Of a stretch of DNA of 14,198 nucleotides, positions 1-6,440 are shown one piece after another; within the stretch, counting starts at the first letter, position 1; every line of letters starts with the position of its first letter. The position numbers and the translations under genes are program-made. Under the pieces are notes generated by a model that did no database searches, was not told the origin of the DNA, and was given only the letters and a program-made list of their open reading frames with translations. Source of the stretch: Methanobacterium sp. (GTDB lineage: Archaea > Methanobacteriota > Methanobacteria > Methanobacteriales > Methanobacteriaceae); assembly GCA_003151535.1 (NCBI GenBank), contig PLXT01000045.1, forward strand, positions 1 through 14,198, given 5' to 3'.

Positions 1-2550
1 GAAAAAGAATTTTATAAATTATACAATGAAACACGATTAATGCTAATAAAAGAGTTTGAAGAGATTAATAAATTATCTAGACTTGATTCAATTCATTACG
101 CCCAGATGATAATGAACAGATACATGTTCATCTGCTTTGCTGAAGACATAGACCTGTTACCTGCTCAAGTTTCTACAGATACAATATTAACACCTATACT
201 TAACGGAGATTTGAGAGAAGGAAGTATTTGGCAAAGATTAAATGATTTATTTTCAGATATTAACATAGGAAATGAATATAAAAAGATATCCAAGTACAAT
301 GGTGGCATATTTAGTGAAAAATTAAATGATCTTAAAATTCGAGATATTGTGGAAGATCAAAGTTTCTTTAATGATGCTTATCAGAATTGGAAATTTAAGG
401 AATATGAACAAGATGTTAATTCTAATCTAGGACCATATGGTCAGAAAGTTAATCCCATATTCCGAAACTTGCTTACAATAGCTACTTTTGACTTTTCAAC
501 AGAACTAGACGTTAATATATTGGGCCACATATTTGAGAATAGTATAGGAGATATAGAAGAACTTAAAGAAGGTAGTAAAGGACGTAGAAAGAAAGAGGGA
601 ATATTTTATACCCCTGAATACATCACAGACTATATCTGCAGAAATACCATAATAGTATACCTAAGCATGTCTGGTAAAATAAACACGATTCCAGAACTTA
701 TAGAAGAGTATAGGATATCTAAAATTGGAGATCTGGATATCAAAGTTAAAAATATTAAAATAGTAGATCCTGCCTGTGGAAGTGGAGCATTCTTGAATAA
801 AGCTGCAGATATACTAATGGAAATACATGAAGCAATTCGAGAACAACTCTATACTAAGGATAAGTTAGATCACTTATGGGATCCGATAGAAGAAAGACGA
901 GAAATTTTAATTAATAACATCTATGGAGTAGACCTAAACGAAGAATCAGTTGATATCACCAAGTTGTCCCTCTTTTTAAAAGTATGTAGAAAAGGTTTGA
1001 TACTTCCAAATATAGACAAAAACATAAAATGTGGAAATTCAGTTGTGGATGATCCAGAATTTACAGATAAACCATTCAAATGGGAAAAAGAATTCCCAGA
1101 GATCTTCCAGGATGGAGGTTTTGATGTTGTAATAGGAAATCCTCCTTATGTCAGGCATCATGGAATAAGTACTATTAAACATTATCTCAAAGAAAATTAC
1201 CAGACATACAAAGGATTATCTGATTTGTATGTTTATTTTTTTGAAAAAGGAATTAAAATATTAAAACATCATGGCAATTTAGGTTACATTTCATCTAATA
1301 AATTTACCAAAGTAACATATGGACAACCTTTAAGAAAATTTATTTTAGATAATTGTGATTTTAAAAAATATGTTGATCATACATATGATGACATTTTTGA
1401 GGATGCAACTACCTATCCCAGTTTTTTTATTCTCACTAAATGCAATTCCACAAATAATAATATATTAATTAATAATGATTTTGAATTAGAACAAAGAAAA
1501 CTTGGTATTCGTGAATGGACCTTTGAACATCCCGAAATATTAAATTTGAGAGATAAAATAAATGATAAAGGTATTCAAATAAAGAATATACCTTCTTTAA
1601 ATATTTACATAGGCATATTCACAGGATATAATGATGCATTCATAATTGATGAAAACACTAAAAATAAACTCATTAAAGAAGATTCAAAGAGTATTGAAGT
1701 AATAAAACCATTATTAAGAGGTAAAGATATTCAAAAATGGAAAATTAAATATAATAATTTATATTTATTATACATCCCCTGGAAATTTTCAATAAATAAA
1801 TATCCTGCTATTAAAAATCATTTATCAAAATTTAAAGAAAAATTACTAAATAGAAGTGTTGTTAAAGATGGAAATGCGGAATGGTTTGCATTGCAACGTT
1901 ATGCTGCAGATTATTTTAATGAATTTGAAAAACCTAAATTAATTTACCCCGAAATAGCTTCTCAAATGTTTACAGTTTACGATGAAAATAAATATTTTAC
2001 TAATGCTAAATGTTTCATTATAACCTCTGAAACTGTTAATCTCCAATTTTTAGGTGCCCTTTTATCTTCTAAAACTTTAAATTTTATTTTTAAATTTTTA
2101 GGCACGCCCTTACAAGGCAAATATTACAATTTAAGTAAAGCATTCATTGAACAATTGCCAATCTACCCTGCTGATGCTAGGGAACAAAGAATAATTGTTG
2201 AAAAAGCTGAACGGATGTTACAATTGAATAATCAGCTTCAAAAAGAAGTTAGTAATTTTCAAAACTGGATACATTATACCTATAGAATTGAAAAGTTTTC
2301 CAAAAAGCTCAAGAAATATTATGAATTATCGTTTGATGAATTTTTAACTGAATTAAACAAGAAGAAAGTAGATACTAAACAAAGGAAAACTCAAGAACTT
2401 CTTAAAACTGAATTTGAAGAAAGTGTATCTGTCATTATTCCTTTACTCCAACAAATAACGGATACTGACAATGAGATTGATAAAATGGTCTATGACCTGT
2501 ACGATTTGACCTCAGAAGAAATTAAAATAATTGAATCATCATTAAAATAA
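1..2550 (+). CDS. Type IIG-like restriction-modification / DNA adenine methyltransferase, 5' partial
   Basis: N6-adenine methyltransferase with an attached target-recognition region, typical of single-chain (type IIG, Eco57I-like) restriction-modification enzymes. The reading frame is open from base 1, so the ATG at 40 is probably internal and the true start lies upstream. Counting from that ATG, FYTPEYIT (about 189-196) leads into the methylase, motif I is DPACGSG (243-249), YGVDL (295-299) is the acidic cofactor-binding strand, and the catalytic motif IV is NPPY (367-370). Residues about 480-760 resemble a TaqI-type specificity domain, followed by a charged helical tail. The visible N-terminal part (MNRYMFICFAEDIDLL) resembles the helical region that follows the nuclease domain in type IIG enzymes; the nuclease itself would be outside the window. 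No separate restriction or specificity gene is visible. A BREX PglX-like methylase is an alternative, but no BREX partner genes are seen. Confidence 0.85.
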   Translation, partial: EKEFYKLYNETRLMLIKEFEEINKLSRLDSIHYAQMIMNRYMFICFAEDIDLLPAQVSTDTILTPILNGDLREGSIWQRLNDLFSDINIGNEYKKISKYNGGIFSEKLNDLKIRDIVEDQSFFNDAYQNWKFKEYEQDVNSNLGPYGQKVNPIFRNLLTIATFDFSTELDVNILGHIFENSIGDIEELKEGSKGRRKKEGIFYTPEYITDYICRNTIIVYLSMSGKINTIPELIEEYRISKIGDLDIKVKNIKIVDPACGSGAFLNKAADILMEIHEAIREQLYTKDKLDHLWDPIEERREILINNIYGVDLNEESVDITKLSLFLKVCRKGLILPNIDKNIKCGNSVVDDPEFTDKPFKWEKEFPEIFQDGGFDVVIGNPPYVRHHGISTIKHYLKENYQTYKGLSDLYVYFFEKGIKILKHHGNLGYISSNKFTKVTYGQPLRKFILDNCDFKKYVDHTYDDIFEDATTYPSFFILTKCNSTNNNILINNDFELEQRKLGIREWTFEHPEILNLRDKINDKGIQIKNIPSLNIYIGIFTGYNDAFIIDENTKNKLIKEDSKSIEVIKPLLRGKDIQKWKIKYNNLYLLYIPWKFSINKYPAIKNHLSKFKEKLLNRSVVKDGNAEWFALQRYAADYFNEFEKPKLIYPEIASQMFTVYDENKYFTNAKCFIITSETVNLQFLGALLSSKTLNFIFKFLGTPLQGKYYNLSKAFIEQLPIYPADAREQRIIVEKAERMLQLNNQLQKEVSNFQNWIHYTYRIEKFSKKLKKYYELSFDEFLTELNKKKVDTKQRKTQELLKTEFEESVSVIIPLLQQITDTDNEIDKMVYDLYDLTSEEIKIIESSLK

Positions 2551-2618
2551 CTAAAAAATCTTTAAATATGCTAAAATTATAGTTAATAACTTATAGAACT
2601 AAATAGGAGTTGATTTAG

Positions 2619-2843
2619 ATGGAAGAATATGAAATGAAAATCATGAAAATAGTTAATAAAGCTAATAATGGACAAATATCTGAAAAAGAGATATCTGAAA
2701 AATTAAAAATTAAATGTCCTATCCTAAGATCCTATATTCATGACCTAAGACATAAAAGACATATTAAATATAGTGGATCAACCCCGAATGGGCACATTAT
2801 AGAGCTCACTCGTGAAGGAAAACAATTAGTAGAAAAAATATAA
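2619..2843 (+). CDS. Small winged-helix DNA-binding protein
   Basis: A 74-residue protein with the layout of a single winged-helix domain. An N-terminal helix is followed by ISEKEISEKLKI (helix-turn-helix first half), a recognition helix around PILRSYIHDLRHKRHIKY, then a wing and the ending HIIELTREGKQLVEKI, typical of ArsR/MarR-like minimal regulators. The ATG at 2619 is supported by GGAGT at 2606-2610 with an 8-base spacer. A TATA-like TTTAAATATG lies near 2561-2570, so it may have its own promoter. It sits 68 bp downstream of the R-M gene on the same strand. It could control that gene in the manner of a C protein, but this is only positional inference. No target can be read from the sequence. 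Confidence 0.75.
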   Translation: MEEYEMKIMKIVNKANNGQISEKEISEKLKIKCPILRSYIHDLRHKRHIKYSGSTPNGHIIELTREGKQLVEKI

Positions 2844-2920
2844 GTAATTAATATAATTTGTTCTGTTATTGATGCTAAAACATTTATTAGATTTCATTTT
2901 AGTGGTATCTGATTAAATAT

Positions 2921-2977
2921 ATTGACCTGTATGGTTTGACACCAGAAGAAATTAAAATAATTGAAGACAATATTTAA
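2921..2977 (+). pseudogene. Remnant of a second R-M protein C-terminus
   Basis: Nineteen codons ending in TAA read IDLYGLTPEEIKIIEDNI. This is nearly the tail of the upstream R-M protein, YDLYDLTSEEIKIIESSLK, and the DNA is also close (both contain GAAGAAATTAAAATAATTGAA-type sequence). In this frame there is a TAG at 2900-2902 and no start, so it cannot be a gene. It looks like the 3' end left from a duplicated or swapped methylase gene, with the winged-helix gene now between the two tails. Confidence 0.7.
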
Positions 2978-2997
2978 ATGTATAGGAGGGCAAAGTT

Positions 2998-3120
2998 ATG
3001 AAAAAAATTAAACAATGCCCAAAATGTGGATATGACGGGCCAATGGAATGTATTAGTGCATTAGGGGATATTGGAGAAAAATGCATTTGTCCTGAATGTA
3101 ATATCAATTTGGAAATCTAA
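2998..3120 (+). CDS. Small zinc-ribbon protein, 40 aa
   Basis: This short gene starts at ATG 2998 after a strong GGAGGG at 2985-2990 and ends at TAA 3118-3120. The product has two CxxC pairs, CPKCG near residues 7-11 and CPEC near 31-34, with extra cysteines at about 18 and 29. This is the pattern of a treble-clef or ribbon Zn-binding mini-protein. The length is normal for stand-alone archaeal zinc ribbons, which often have no known function. It lies just behind the R-M remnant, on the same strand as the histone gene. Function unknown. Confidence 0.7.
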   Translation: MKKIKQCPKCGYDGPMECISALGDIGEKCICPECNINLEI

Positions 3121-3162
3121 AAACTATGGATTTTTAAATAACCAGGATCCAAATTTCTTTTG

Positions 3163-3212
3163 TTTACACTTGCACTGTATGACTAGTTTTTTGTGATTTA
3201 CGTCACGAATTC
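3163..3212 (+). repeat. Upstream repeat copy 1 (before histone gene)
   Basis: About 50 bp that recurs imperfectly at 3584-3632. Both copies begin TTTACACTTGCAC, continue TATGAC, a T-run and a GAT, and end in AATTCT. This copy lies about 90-140 bp upstream of the histone start. It may be a duplicated regulatory segment or a trace of gene duplication. Confidence 0.65.
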
Positions 3213-3260
3213 TTAATAAAAAGTGTATATTGTCATGGAAATACATTATAATTCGATGTA

Positions 3261-3297
3261 TTTAAATAAAATGAACCTATTAACTAAATATGGTGAT
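3261..3297 (+). promoter_or_regulatory. Histone gene TATA box and ribosome binding site
   Basis: TTTAAATA at 3261-3268 is a good archaeal TATA box, placing transcription start near 3290. GGTGAT at 3292-3297 matches the 3' end of archaeal 16S rRNA and stands 5 bases before the ATG. Confidence 0.55.
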
Positions 3298-3302
3298 AAA
3301 AT

Positions 3303-3512
3303 ATGACTGAACTACCATTAGCTCCAATAGGAAGAATAATAAAACATGCAGGTGCACTTAGAGTAGGTGACGATGCAAAAGAAGTATTAGCAAACGTTTT
3401 AGAACAGTGTGGAGAAGACATTTCTAAACAAGCTGTGTTACTTGCAAAACACGCAGGAAGAGTAACTGTCCATGCATCAGATATTGAAATGGCAGTTAAA
3501 CAAATTGTATAA
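3303..3512 (+). CDS. Archaeal histone (HMf family)
   Basis: A complete 69-residue HMf-type histone that forms dimers and longer stacks and wraps DNA. The opening ELPLAPIGRIIKHAGALRV and the ending KHAGRVTVHASDIEMAVKQI are the family hallmarks. They include the conserved loop Arg-Thr and the Asp of the RxTxxxxD pair, plus the PIGRII helix start. There is no extra N- or C-terminal tail. Start ATG 3303 is fixed by GGTGAT at 3292-3297 and the TATA box before it. A T-rich tract ends the unit. It stands alone among R-M, zinc-ribbon and RHH genes rather than beside typical housekeeping genes, so it may be an element-borne paralogue. That is inference; the sequence itself is a standard, apparently functional histone. 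Confidence 0.95.
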   Translation: MTELPLAPIGRIIKHAGALRVGDDAKEVLANVLEQCGEDISKQAVLLAKHAGRVTVHASDIEMAVKQIV

Positions 3513-3515
3513 TAC

Positions 3516-3532
3516 TCTTTTTAATTTTTTTA
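3516..3532 (+). terminator. T-rich terminator after histone
   Basis: Directly after the histone stop comes a CTTTTT-AA-TTTTTTT tract, typical of archaeal U-tract termination. No strong hairpin is present. Confidence 0.5.
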
Positions 3533-3583
3533 TTCTATAATTTTTATCATAAAAAAAAAATAAATCCATATAATTAGTTTATT

Positions 3584-3632
3584 TTTACACTTGCACCTTA
3601 TGACAGGTTTTTGGCGATAAATATCTCATAAT
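3584..3632 (+). repeat. Upstream repeat copy 2 (before zinc-ribbon gene)
   Basis: Imperfect direct copy of 3163-3212, starting with the same 13 bases TTTACACTTGCAC. It lies about 55-105 bp upstream of the zinc-ribbon reading frame. That frame also shares the histone's GGTGATAAAATATG leader. Confidence 0.65.
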
Positions 3633-3678
3633 TCTCTTTTAAACAAATTTATCTTATATACAATTAAATTAGTTATAG

Positions 3679-3894
3679 GTGATAAAATATGTCAGAAAAA
3701 TTAGTGAAACTCATCTTTGTAACTGTGGTAAAGGAGAGATTACATTAAATAAAATAACAGTTACAGGATTAGGCCCCAATCAATCCCAACCTAAAGAAAG
3801 TATTGCTAGTATAATACCCTGCCGTGTGTGTGGGAGTACTATAGATAATAATGGAACTGAACTAGACAAGAAAAAAAGAAAAAATTCTGCTTAA
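3679..3894 (+). CDS. Small zinc-ribbon protein; start uncertain, possibly frameshifted
   Basis: The frame from GTG 3679 encodes 71 residues with CNCGKG near 14-19 and CRVCGS near 48-53, a two-knuckle zinc ribbon, then a lysine-rich tail. The GTG is doubtful. It lies inside GGTGATAAAATATG, identical to the histone leader, where GGTGAT is the ribosome binding site and the ATG (here 3689) is the start. From ATG 3689 the frame reads MSEKLVKLIF and stops after 19 codons. One extra A in the five-A run at 3696-3700 would join MSEK to the zinc-ribbon frame. So either an unusual GTG start is used or the gene has lost one base. Function unknown; a histone-coregulated role is suggested only by the shared upstream repeat. 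Confidence 0.55.
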   Translation: MIKYVRKISETHLCNCGKGEITLNKITVTGLGPNQSQPKESIASIIPCRVCGSTIDNNGTELDKKKRKNSA

Positions 3895-3951
3895 ATTGAA
3901 TTATAGTAAGTTAAAATTTATTCTAATTTTTACTTCTTATGAGCCTGTGAT

Positions 3952-4186
3952 GAAGTAGCATATTTTAGCTATGTATCTTTATAAATAAACTTCAAAAAGA
4001 ATATATATTAGATACTACATAGGTATCGGAAGGGGTATTATTATAACTAATGAAACGAAGTATAATCAATTGAACCTTAAGCTAACCGAAAAACAACTCA
4101 ATGATCTGGAAAGTCTCTCAAATGCAATGGGTAATGTAAGCAAATCAAATTTAATTAGAATTGCAATAACTGAATACATTATGAAG
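3952..4186 (+). repeat. Inverted duplication, left arm (leader + RHH gene)
   Basis: This arm pairs with 4990-5228 on the opposite strand. The outer 16 bases GAAGTAGCATATTTTA are an exact reverse complement of 5213-5228. Inside, similarity continues with mismatches and small indels through the leader (CTTCAAAAA, ATAGGTATC) and the RHH codons up to SKSNLIR. Confidence 0.8.
4011..4027. promoter_or_regulatory. Putative operator at RHH gene promoter
   Basis: GATAC and GTATC form an inverted repeat with a 7-base centre. It sits just after a TATA-like ATATATATTA (4001-4010) and before the GGAAGGGG ribosome binding site. Small RHH repressors often bind such sites in their own promoters; autoregulation here is inferred. 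Confidence 0.4.
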
Positions 4187-4213
4187 TATAATGAATTATT
4201 AGAAGATGGGTGA
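4043..4213 (+). CDS. Ribbon-helix-helix (CopG/Arc-like) protein, non-ATG start
   Basis: The frame ends at TGA 4211-4213 and encodes an RHH fold. A beta strand (YNQLNLKLTE) is followed by helix A (KQLNDLESLSNAMGN), then VSKSNLIRIAITEYIMKY, the classic turn and helix B. RHH proteins bind DNA as dimers and act as small repressors or partition factors. No ATG lies upstream in frame. The GGAAGGGG at 4028-4035 points to ATA 4043 or ATT 4040; TTG 4070 would remove most of the DNA-binding strand. A decayed inverted copy at 5016-5138 has conserved residues upstream of the TTG (NEAKYKQ versus NETKYNQ), favouring the earlier start. The only nearby ATG (4050) is out of frame and stops after seven codons. 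The gene may itself be damaged. The neighbouring acidic gene at 4296 may be co-transcribed. Confidence 0.6.
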   Translation: MTNETKYNQLNLKLTEKQLNDLESLSNAMGNVSKSNLIRIAITEYIMKYNELLEDG

Positions 4214-4295
4214 ATAACTGAATACTTAATAATTTATTGGTAAATAGGATATTTTAAGAAGTGATATAAAACTAATTAGAATAAGGAGTAAAAAA

Positions 4296-4547
4296 ATGGA
4301 AAAAACTTATAAAGGTTTTAAAGGGGAAGAAATTATAGATGATGAAGGCAAAGAATTAATTGTATTAGAAGGGGATGATTTAGAAAACATGGTTTGGATA
4401 GAAGTTGTTGTTGATGAAATCAGAGCTACAGACCTGGAAGTACTACAAAAATTCATGAAAGAAAATAAAATATCAAATTTAAAGATAAAAGATGAGGCAT
4501 TCACTCCAGGATTACGCCATTTCATAGTTGATATTAAAAATCTTTAA
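4296..4547 (+). CDS. Small acidic protein of unknown function, 83 aa
   Basis: ATG 4296 is preceded by AAGGAG with normal spacing. The protein is strongly acidic in its first half (GEEIIDDEGKELIVLEGDDL), then has a hydrophobic strand (VWIEVVVDEI), a helical stretch (DLEVLQKFMKENKI) and a final strand (HFIVDIKNL). This alternation suggests a small alpha/beta domain. No signal peptide, membrane segment or metal motif is visible, and I do not recognise the family. It lies 82 bp after the RHH gene on the same strand, inside the two arms of the inverted duplication. An acidic small partner of a DNA-binding protein (antitoxin- or anti-repressor-like) is possible but unsupported. Confidence 0.7.
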   Translation: MEKTYKGFKGEEIIDDEGKELIVLEGDDLENMVWIEVVVDEIRATDLEVLQKFMKENKISNLKIKDEAFTPGLRHFIVDIKNL

Positions 4548-5015
4548 ACTTAATAAATATTAAAGTATTGAGAGTAGAATGTACTCAAAAGTATAACTAA
4601 TCAATTATTTCAAGAGCCTCCACGTTTTACAAATTGATTTCTAAAAATAGTTTCTTTTGTAATGATTATATTATTTAAATTAAACAAAAGCTAAACATTT
4701 GTGTCCTGGAAATCTATTTTTCAAATTTATATTTATCTTATTAAACCTATAATTAACTCTTAAATTATATATAACTCTGTGATATTGGTTTATAACTAAA
4801 TTTTTTTATTTATTTCTTTTAAACATTTCTTAACATGTTAATGTTTTCCTTAAATTTGGAATAAATTATTTTTAATATTTTATTGAGAAAAACATAAGAC
4901 TGGTTCAAAGAAACAATTAAAAGTTAAATATTGATTTTCATGATAATTGAATCTCTTTCATCACAGAAATTAGTGAAATGTATCAAATATGTTCTTATAT
5001 TTCTTTTATATGCAT
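4548..5015. other. Non-coding AT-rich stretch
   Basis: No start with a ribosome binding site and no reading frame of useful length is seen. The only clear structure is the palindrome at 4821-4846. T- and A-rich runs are scattered through it. Confidence 0.5.
4821..4846. repeat. Palindrome TTAACATGTTAA inside larger inverted repeat
   Basis: TTAACATGTTAA (4830-4841) is a perfect 12-bp palindrome, and AAACATT/AATGTTT flank it at 4821-4827 and 4840-4846. Its core TAACATGT is the same motif as copies in the 5.3-6.0 kb array. Confidence 0.6.
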
Positions 5016-5228
5016 TTATTCTACTCTAATTAGATTGGATTTGCTAACATTACCCATTATACTATATAGATTTTCAAGTTGCGAGTTGTTTTCAGCTAGC
5101 TTTATGTTCAGTTGCTTATACTTGGCTTCGTTACTTATTATATCACCTATGTTGATACCTATTTAGCACCCATTTTATGCTATTTTTGAAGATAATTTAT
5201 ATAAAATATATTTAAAATATGCTACTTC
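4990..5228 (-). repeat. Inverted duplication, right arm
   Basis: Reverse-complement counterpart of 3952-4186. The outer 16 bp are exact, then the leader and RHH codons match imperfectly, with indels near 5020 breaking the frame. Confidence 0.8.
5016..5138 (-). pseudogene. Decayed inverted copy of the RHH gene
   Basis: Read on the minus strand, this gives (I)SNEAKYKQLNIKLAE, then QLENLYSIMGNVSKSNLIRVE and a stop at 5018-5016. It matches the RHH gene at 4043-4213 residue by residue (MGNVSKSNLIR is identical), with one codon lost in helix A. The frame is broken before helix B would be complete, so it is truncated and probably dead. GGTGAT at 5147-5142 preserves a ribosome binding site and, as in the intact copy, no ATG follows. 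The apparent plus-strand frame over this stretch is only its shadow. Confidence 0.75.
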
Positions 5229-5751
5229 GCTATATAGGTATTTAACGAAATAAAACATCATTTATAATTAACAAAAACATTTAATCTAAAAAAACTTATG
5301 AAAAATACATGAATAGTTAATAACTATTATAAATAAAAATTGGGTTAACACGTATTATAATGTAGAAGAAGGCATAAAAACCAAAAAGTTCAGAACAATT
5401 TTGTATAGATAAATCCTAACAAGGAAGCTTACAAAAAATTTAAAATTTTTATCAGGCTTACAATATTTATTAATAAATGAATTTTAATCTCTATAAATAT
5501 GGCTAACACGTTGTATACGTAGAACGAAACACATCCAATTAATAGTTTTTACTTTTTTAGAGTAAATGATTAAAATATTTTCTGCGGAACTATCATCAAT
5601 TAATTCTTTATTTTTAACTTAAAAGTGAATGTGATTGCAAATACTGATAAAAATTGATTTTTATTGGTTATAAAATTGTAATTTTTCACCTTTCGAATTT
5701 TGTCGATTATAATTTTTTTTTATAAGCGTGGCTAACACGTACTATCTAAAT

Positions 5752-5768
5752 AGGAAGTATCCTGATTG
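5752..5768 (+). repeat. 17-bp direct repeat, copy 1
   Basis: AGGAAGTATCCTGATTG, identical at 5850-5866, 98 bp away. It contains the small palindrome GGAAGTATCC-like core and lies at the same distance from the TAACA motif in both places. Confidence 0.8.
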
Positions 5769-5849
5769 TAGAATATATTTCTCACATTTTAATTTTTACT
5801 AACAAAAAATTTGGATTTCTTTTAGTCGGATAACATGTTTTTAATAGAG

Positions 5850-5866
5850 AGGAAGTATCCTGATTG
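5850..5866 (+). repeat. 17-bp direct repeat, copy 2
   Basis: Exact second copy of 5752-5768. Together with the flanking motifs, it suggests a degenerate tandem unit of about 100-130 bp. Confidence 0.8.
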
Positions 5867-6035
5867 AATGTTTCCATTTTGATTTTAATACAAAAATTTG
5901 TGAAATAAATTTTATCATCCACAAAATTAAGTAATTAAAAATTTGGATCTTTTGTTCAATAACACCTGTGTATGCAGGATATTAACTTTTTTTTTATTAA
6001 TTCAGTATAAGACATAATTTAAATGGAGGTATAAT

Positions 6036-6173
6036 ATGGAAGGACAAGAAATGATAACTTTGACAATAAGGATTCATCAAGACATTAAGAACACTATAGT
6101 ATCATTAGCCCAGCTTAATGATCGAACTATGAGTTCTCAAATAAGAGTATGGATAAAGGAAAATTTAAAATAA
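6036..6173 (+). CDS. Ribbon-helix-helix (CopG/Arc-like) protein, 45 aa
   Basis: A compact RHH protein read from ATG 6036 after a strong GGAGGT at 6025-6030, ending at TAA 6171-6173. The strand is MITLTIRIHQ, helix A is DIKNTIVSLAQLNDR, and helix B is TMSSQIRVWIKENL, the full minimal Arc/MetJ-like fold. Such proteins bind DNA as dimers through the paired strands and regulate plasmid copy number, partition or integration. It lies immediately after the last copy of the TAACA motif array, with TATA-like sequence near 6005-6020. That makes it the most natural candidate to bind the array; this is inference. It does not closely resemble the RHH protein at 4043. Confidence 0.75.
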   Translation: MEGQEMITLTIRIHQDIKNTIVSLAQLNDRTMSSQIRVWIKENLK

Positions 6174-6440
6174 GATAATAATTTTGACATTTCCAAATAA
6201 TTAAAGTTGTATTATAAGTCAACACAGTGCGTTTTGTTATTAAACTTAGTTATTATCGGTGAAATAAATAACTGCGATATTAAATTTGATATTTTATAGT
6301 ATAAACCGATAGGAGATGAAATATGATCGAATAAGCAAATTAAAAATATAAAAGCATTTGAGAAAGACCATTATTAGTAACAATAATATTGTGGGGTTTC
6401 TCCTATTAAAAGATTGCGAACTTTAATTAAGGAGATTAAC
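6174..6440 (+). promoter_or_regulatory. Leader of replication operon with inverted repeats and an aborted start
   Basis: No gene is present. TATCGGT (6254-6260) and ACCGATA (6305-6311) form an inverted repeat. AGGAGAT at 6311-6317 precedes ATG 6323, but that frame is Met-Ile-Glu-stop. GAGAAA (6360-6365) and TTTCTC (6397-6402), with ATTATT/AATAAT inside, can fold into a long hairpin upstream of the next gene's AAGGAGA. It may be a regulatory leader or the trace of a lost gene. Confidence 0.4.

Larger units (their letters stand above)
5346..5967. repeat. TAACACGT-type motif array in non-coding DNA
   Basis: Five degenerate copies at 5346-5353, 5504-5511, 5733-5740 (TAACACGT), 5831-5838 (TAACATGT) and 5960-5967 (TAACACCT), with a sixth in the palindrome at 4831. 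The first three follow a TATA-like element (TATAAATA, TATAAATA, TATAAGCG). Copies two and three share TATAA-N3-TGGCTAACACGT. A purine-rich TAGAAG/TAGGAAG element follows copies 1-4 (TAGAAC at copy 2) at 6-11 bases. The last two copies also share AAAAATTTGGAT (5805-5816, 5937-5948). No reading frame with a start signal is seen across 5229-6000. Candidate operator, centromere or small-promoter array; function unknown. Confidence 0.6.

Noticed and set aside
3679..3681. GTG as a confident start for the zinc-ribbon gene
   Set aside because: It lies inside the GGTGAT that serves as ribosome binding site in the identical histone leader, so it is kept only as a possibility.
4307..4525. Minus-strand frame opposite the 83-aa acidic gene
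   Set aside because: Fully inside a plus-strand gene that has a good ribosome binding site. The Ser-rich product is typical of an antisense shadow.
4613..4625. GAGCCTCCACG as a left att site
   Set aside because: Only about seven bases match the tRNA 3' end, and the similarity stops before the T arm.
4978..5166. Plus-strand frame with hydrophobic, membrane-like residues
   Set aside because: It is the antisense shadow of the decayed RHH copy on the minus strand. It has no ribosome binding site, and the minus-strand similarity explains the sequence.
5346..5967. CRISPR array
   Set aside because: Repeats are short and degenerate, spacing ranges from 98 to about 230 bp, and no cas gene is visible.
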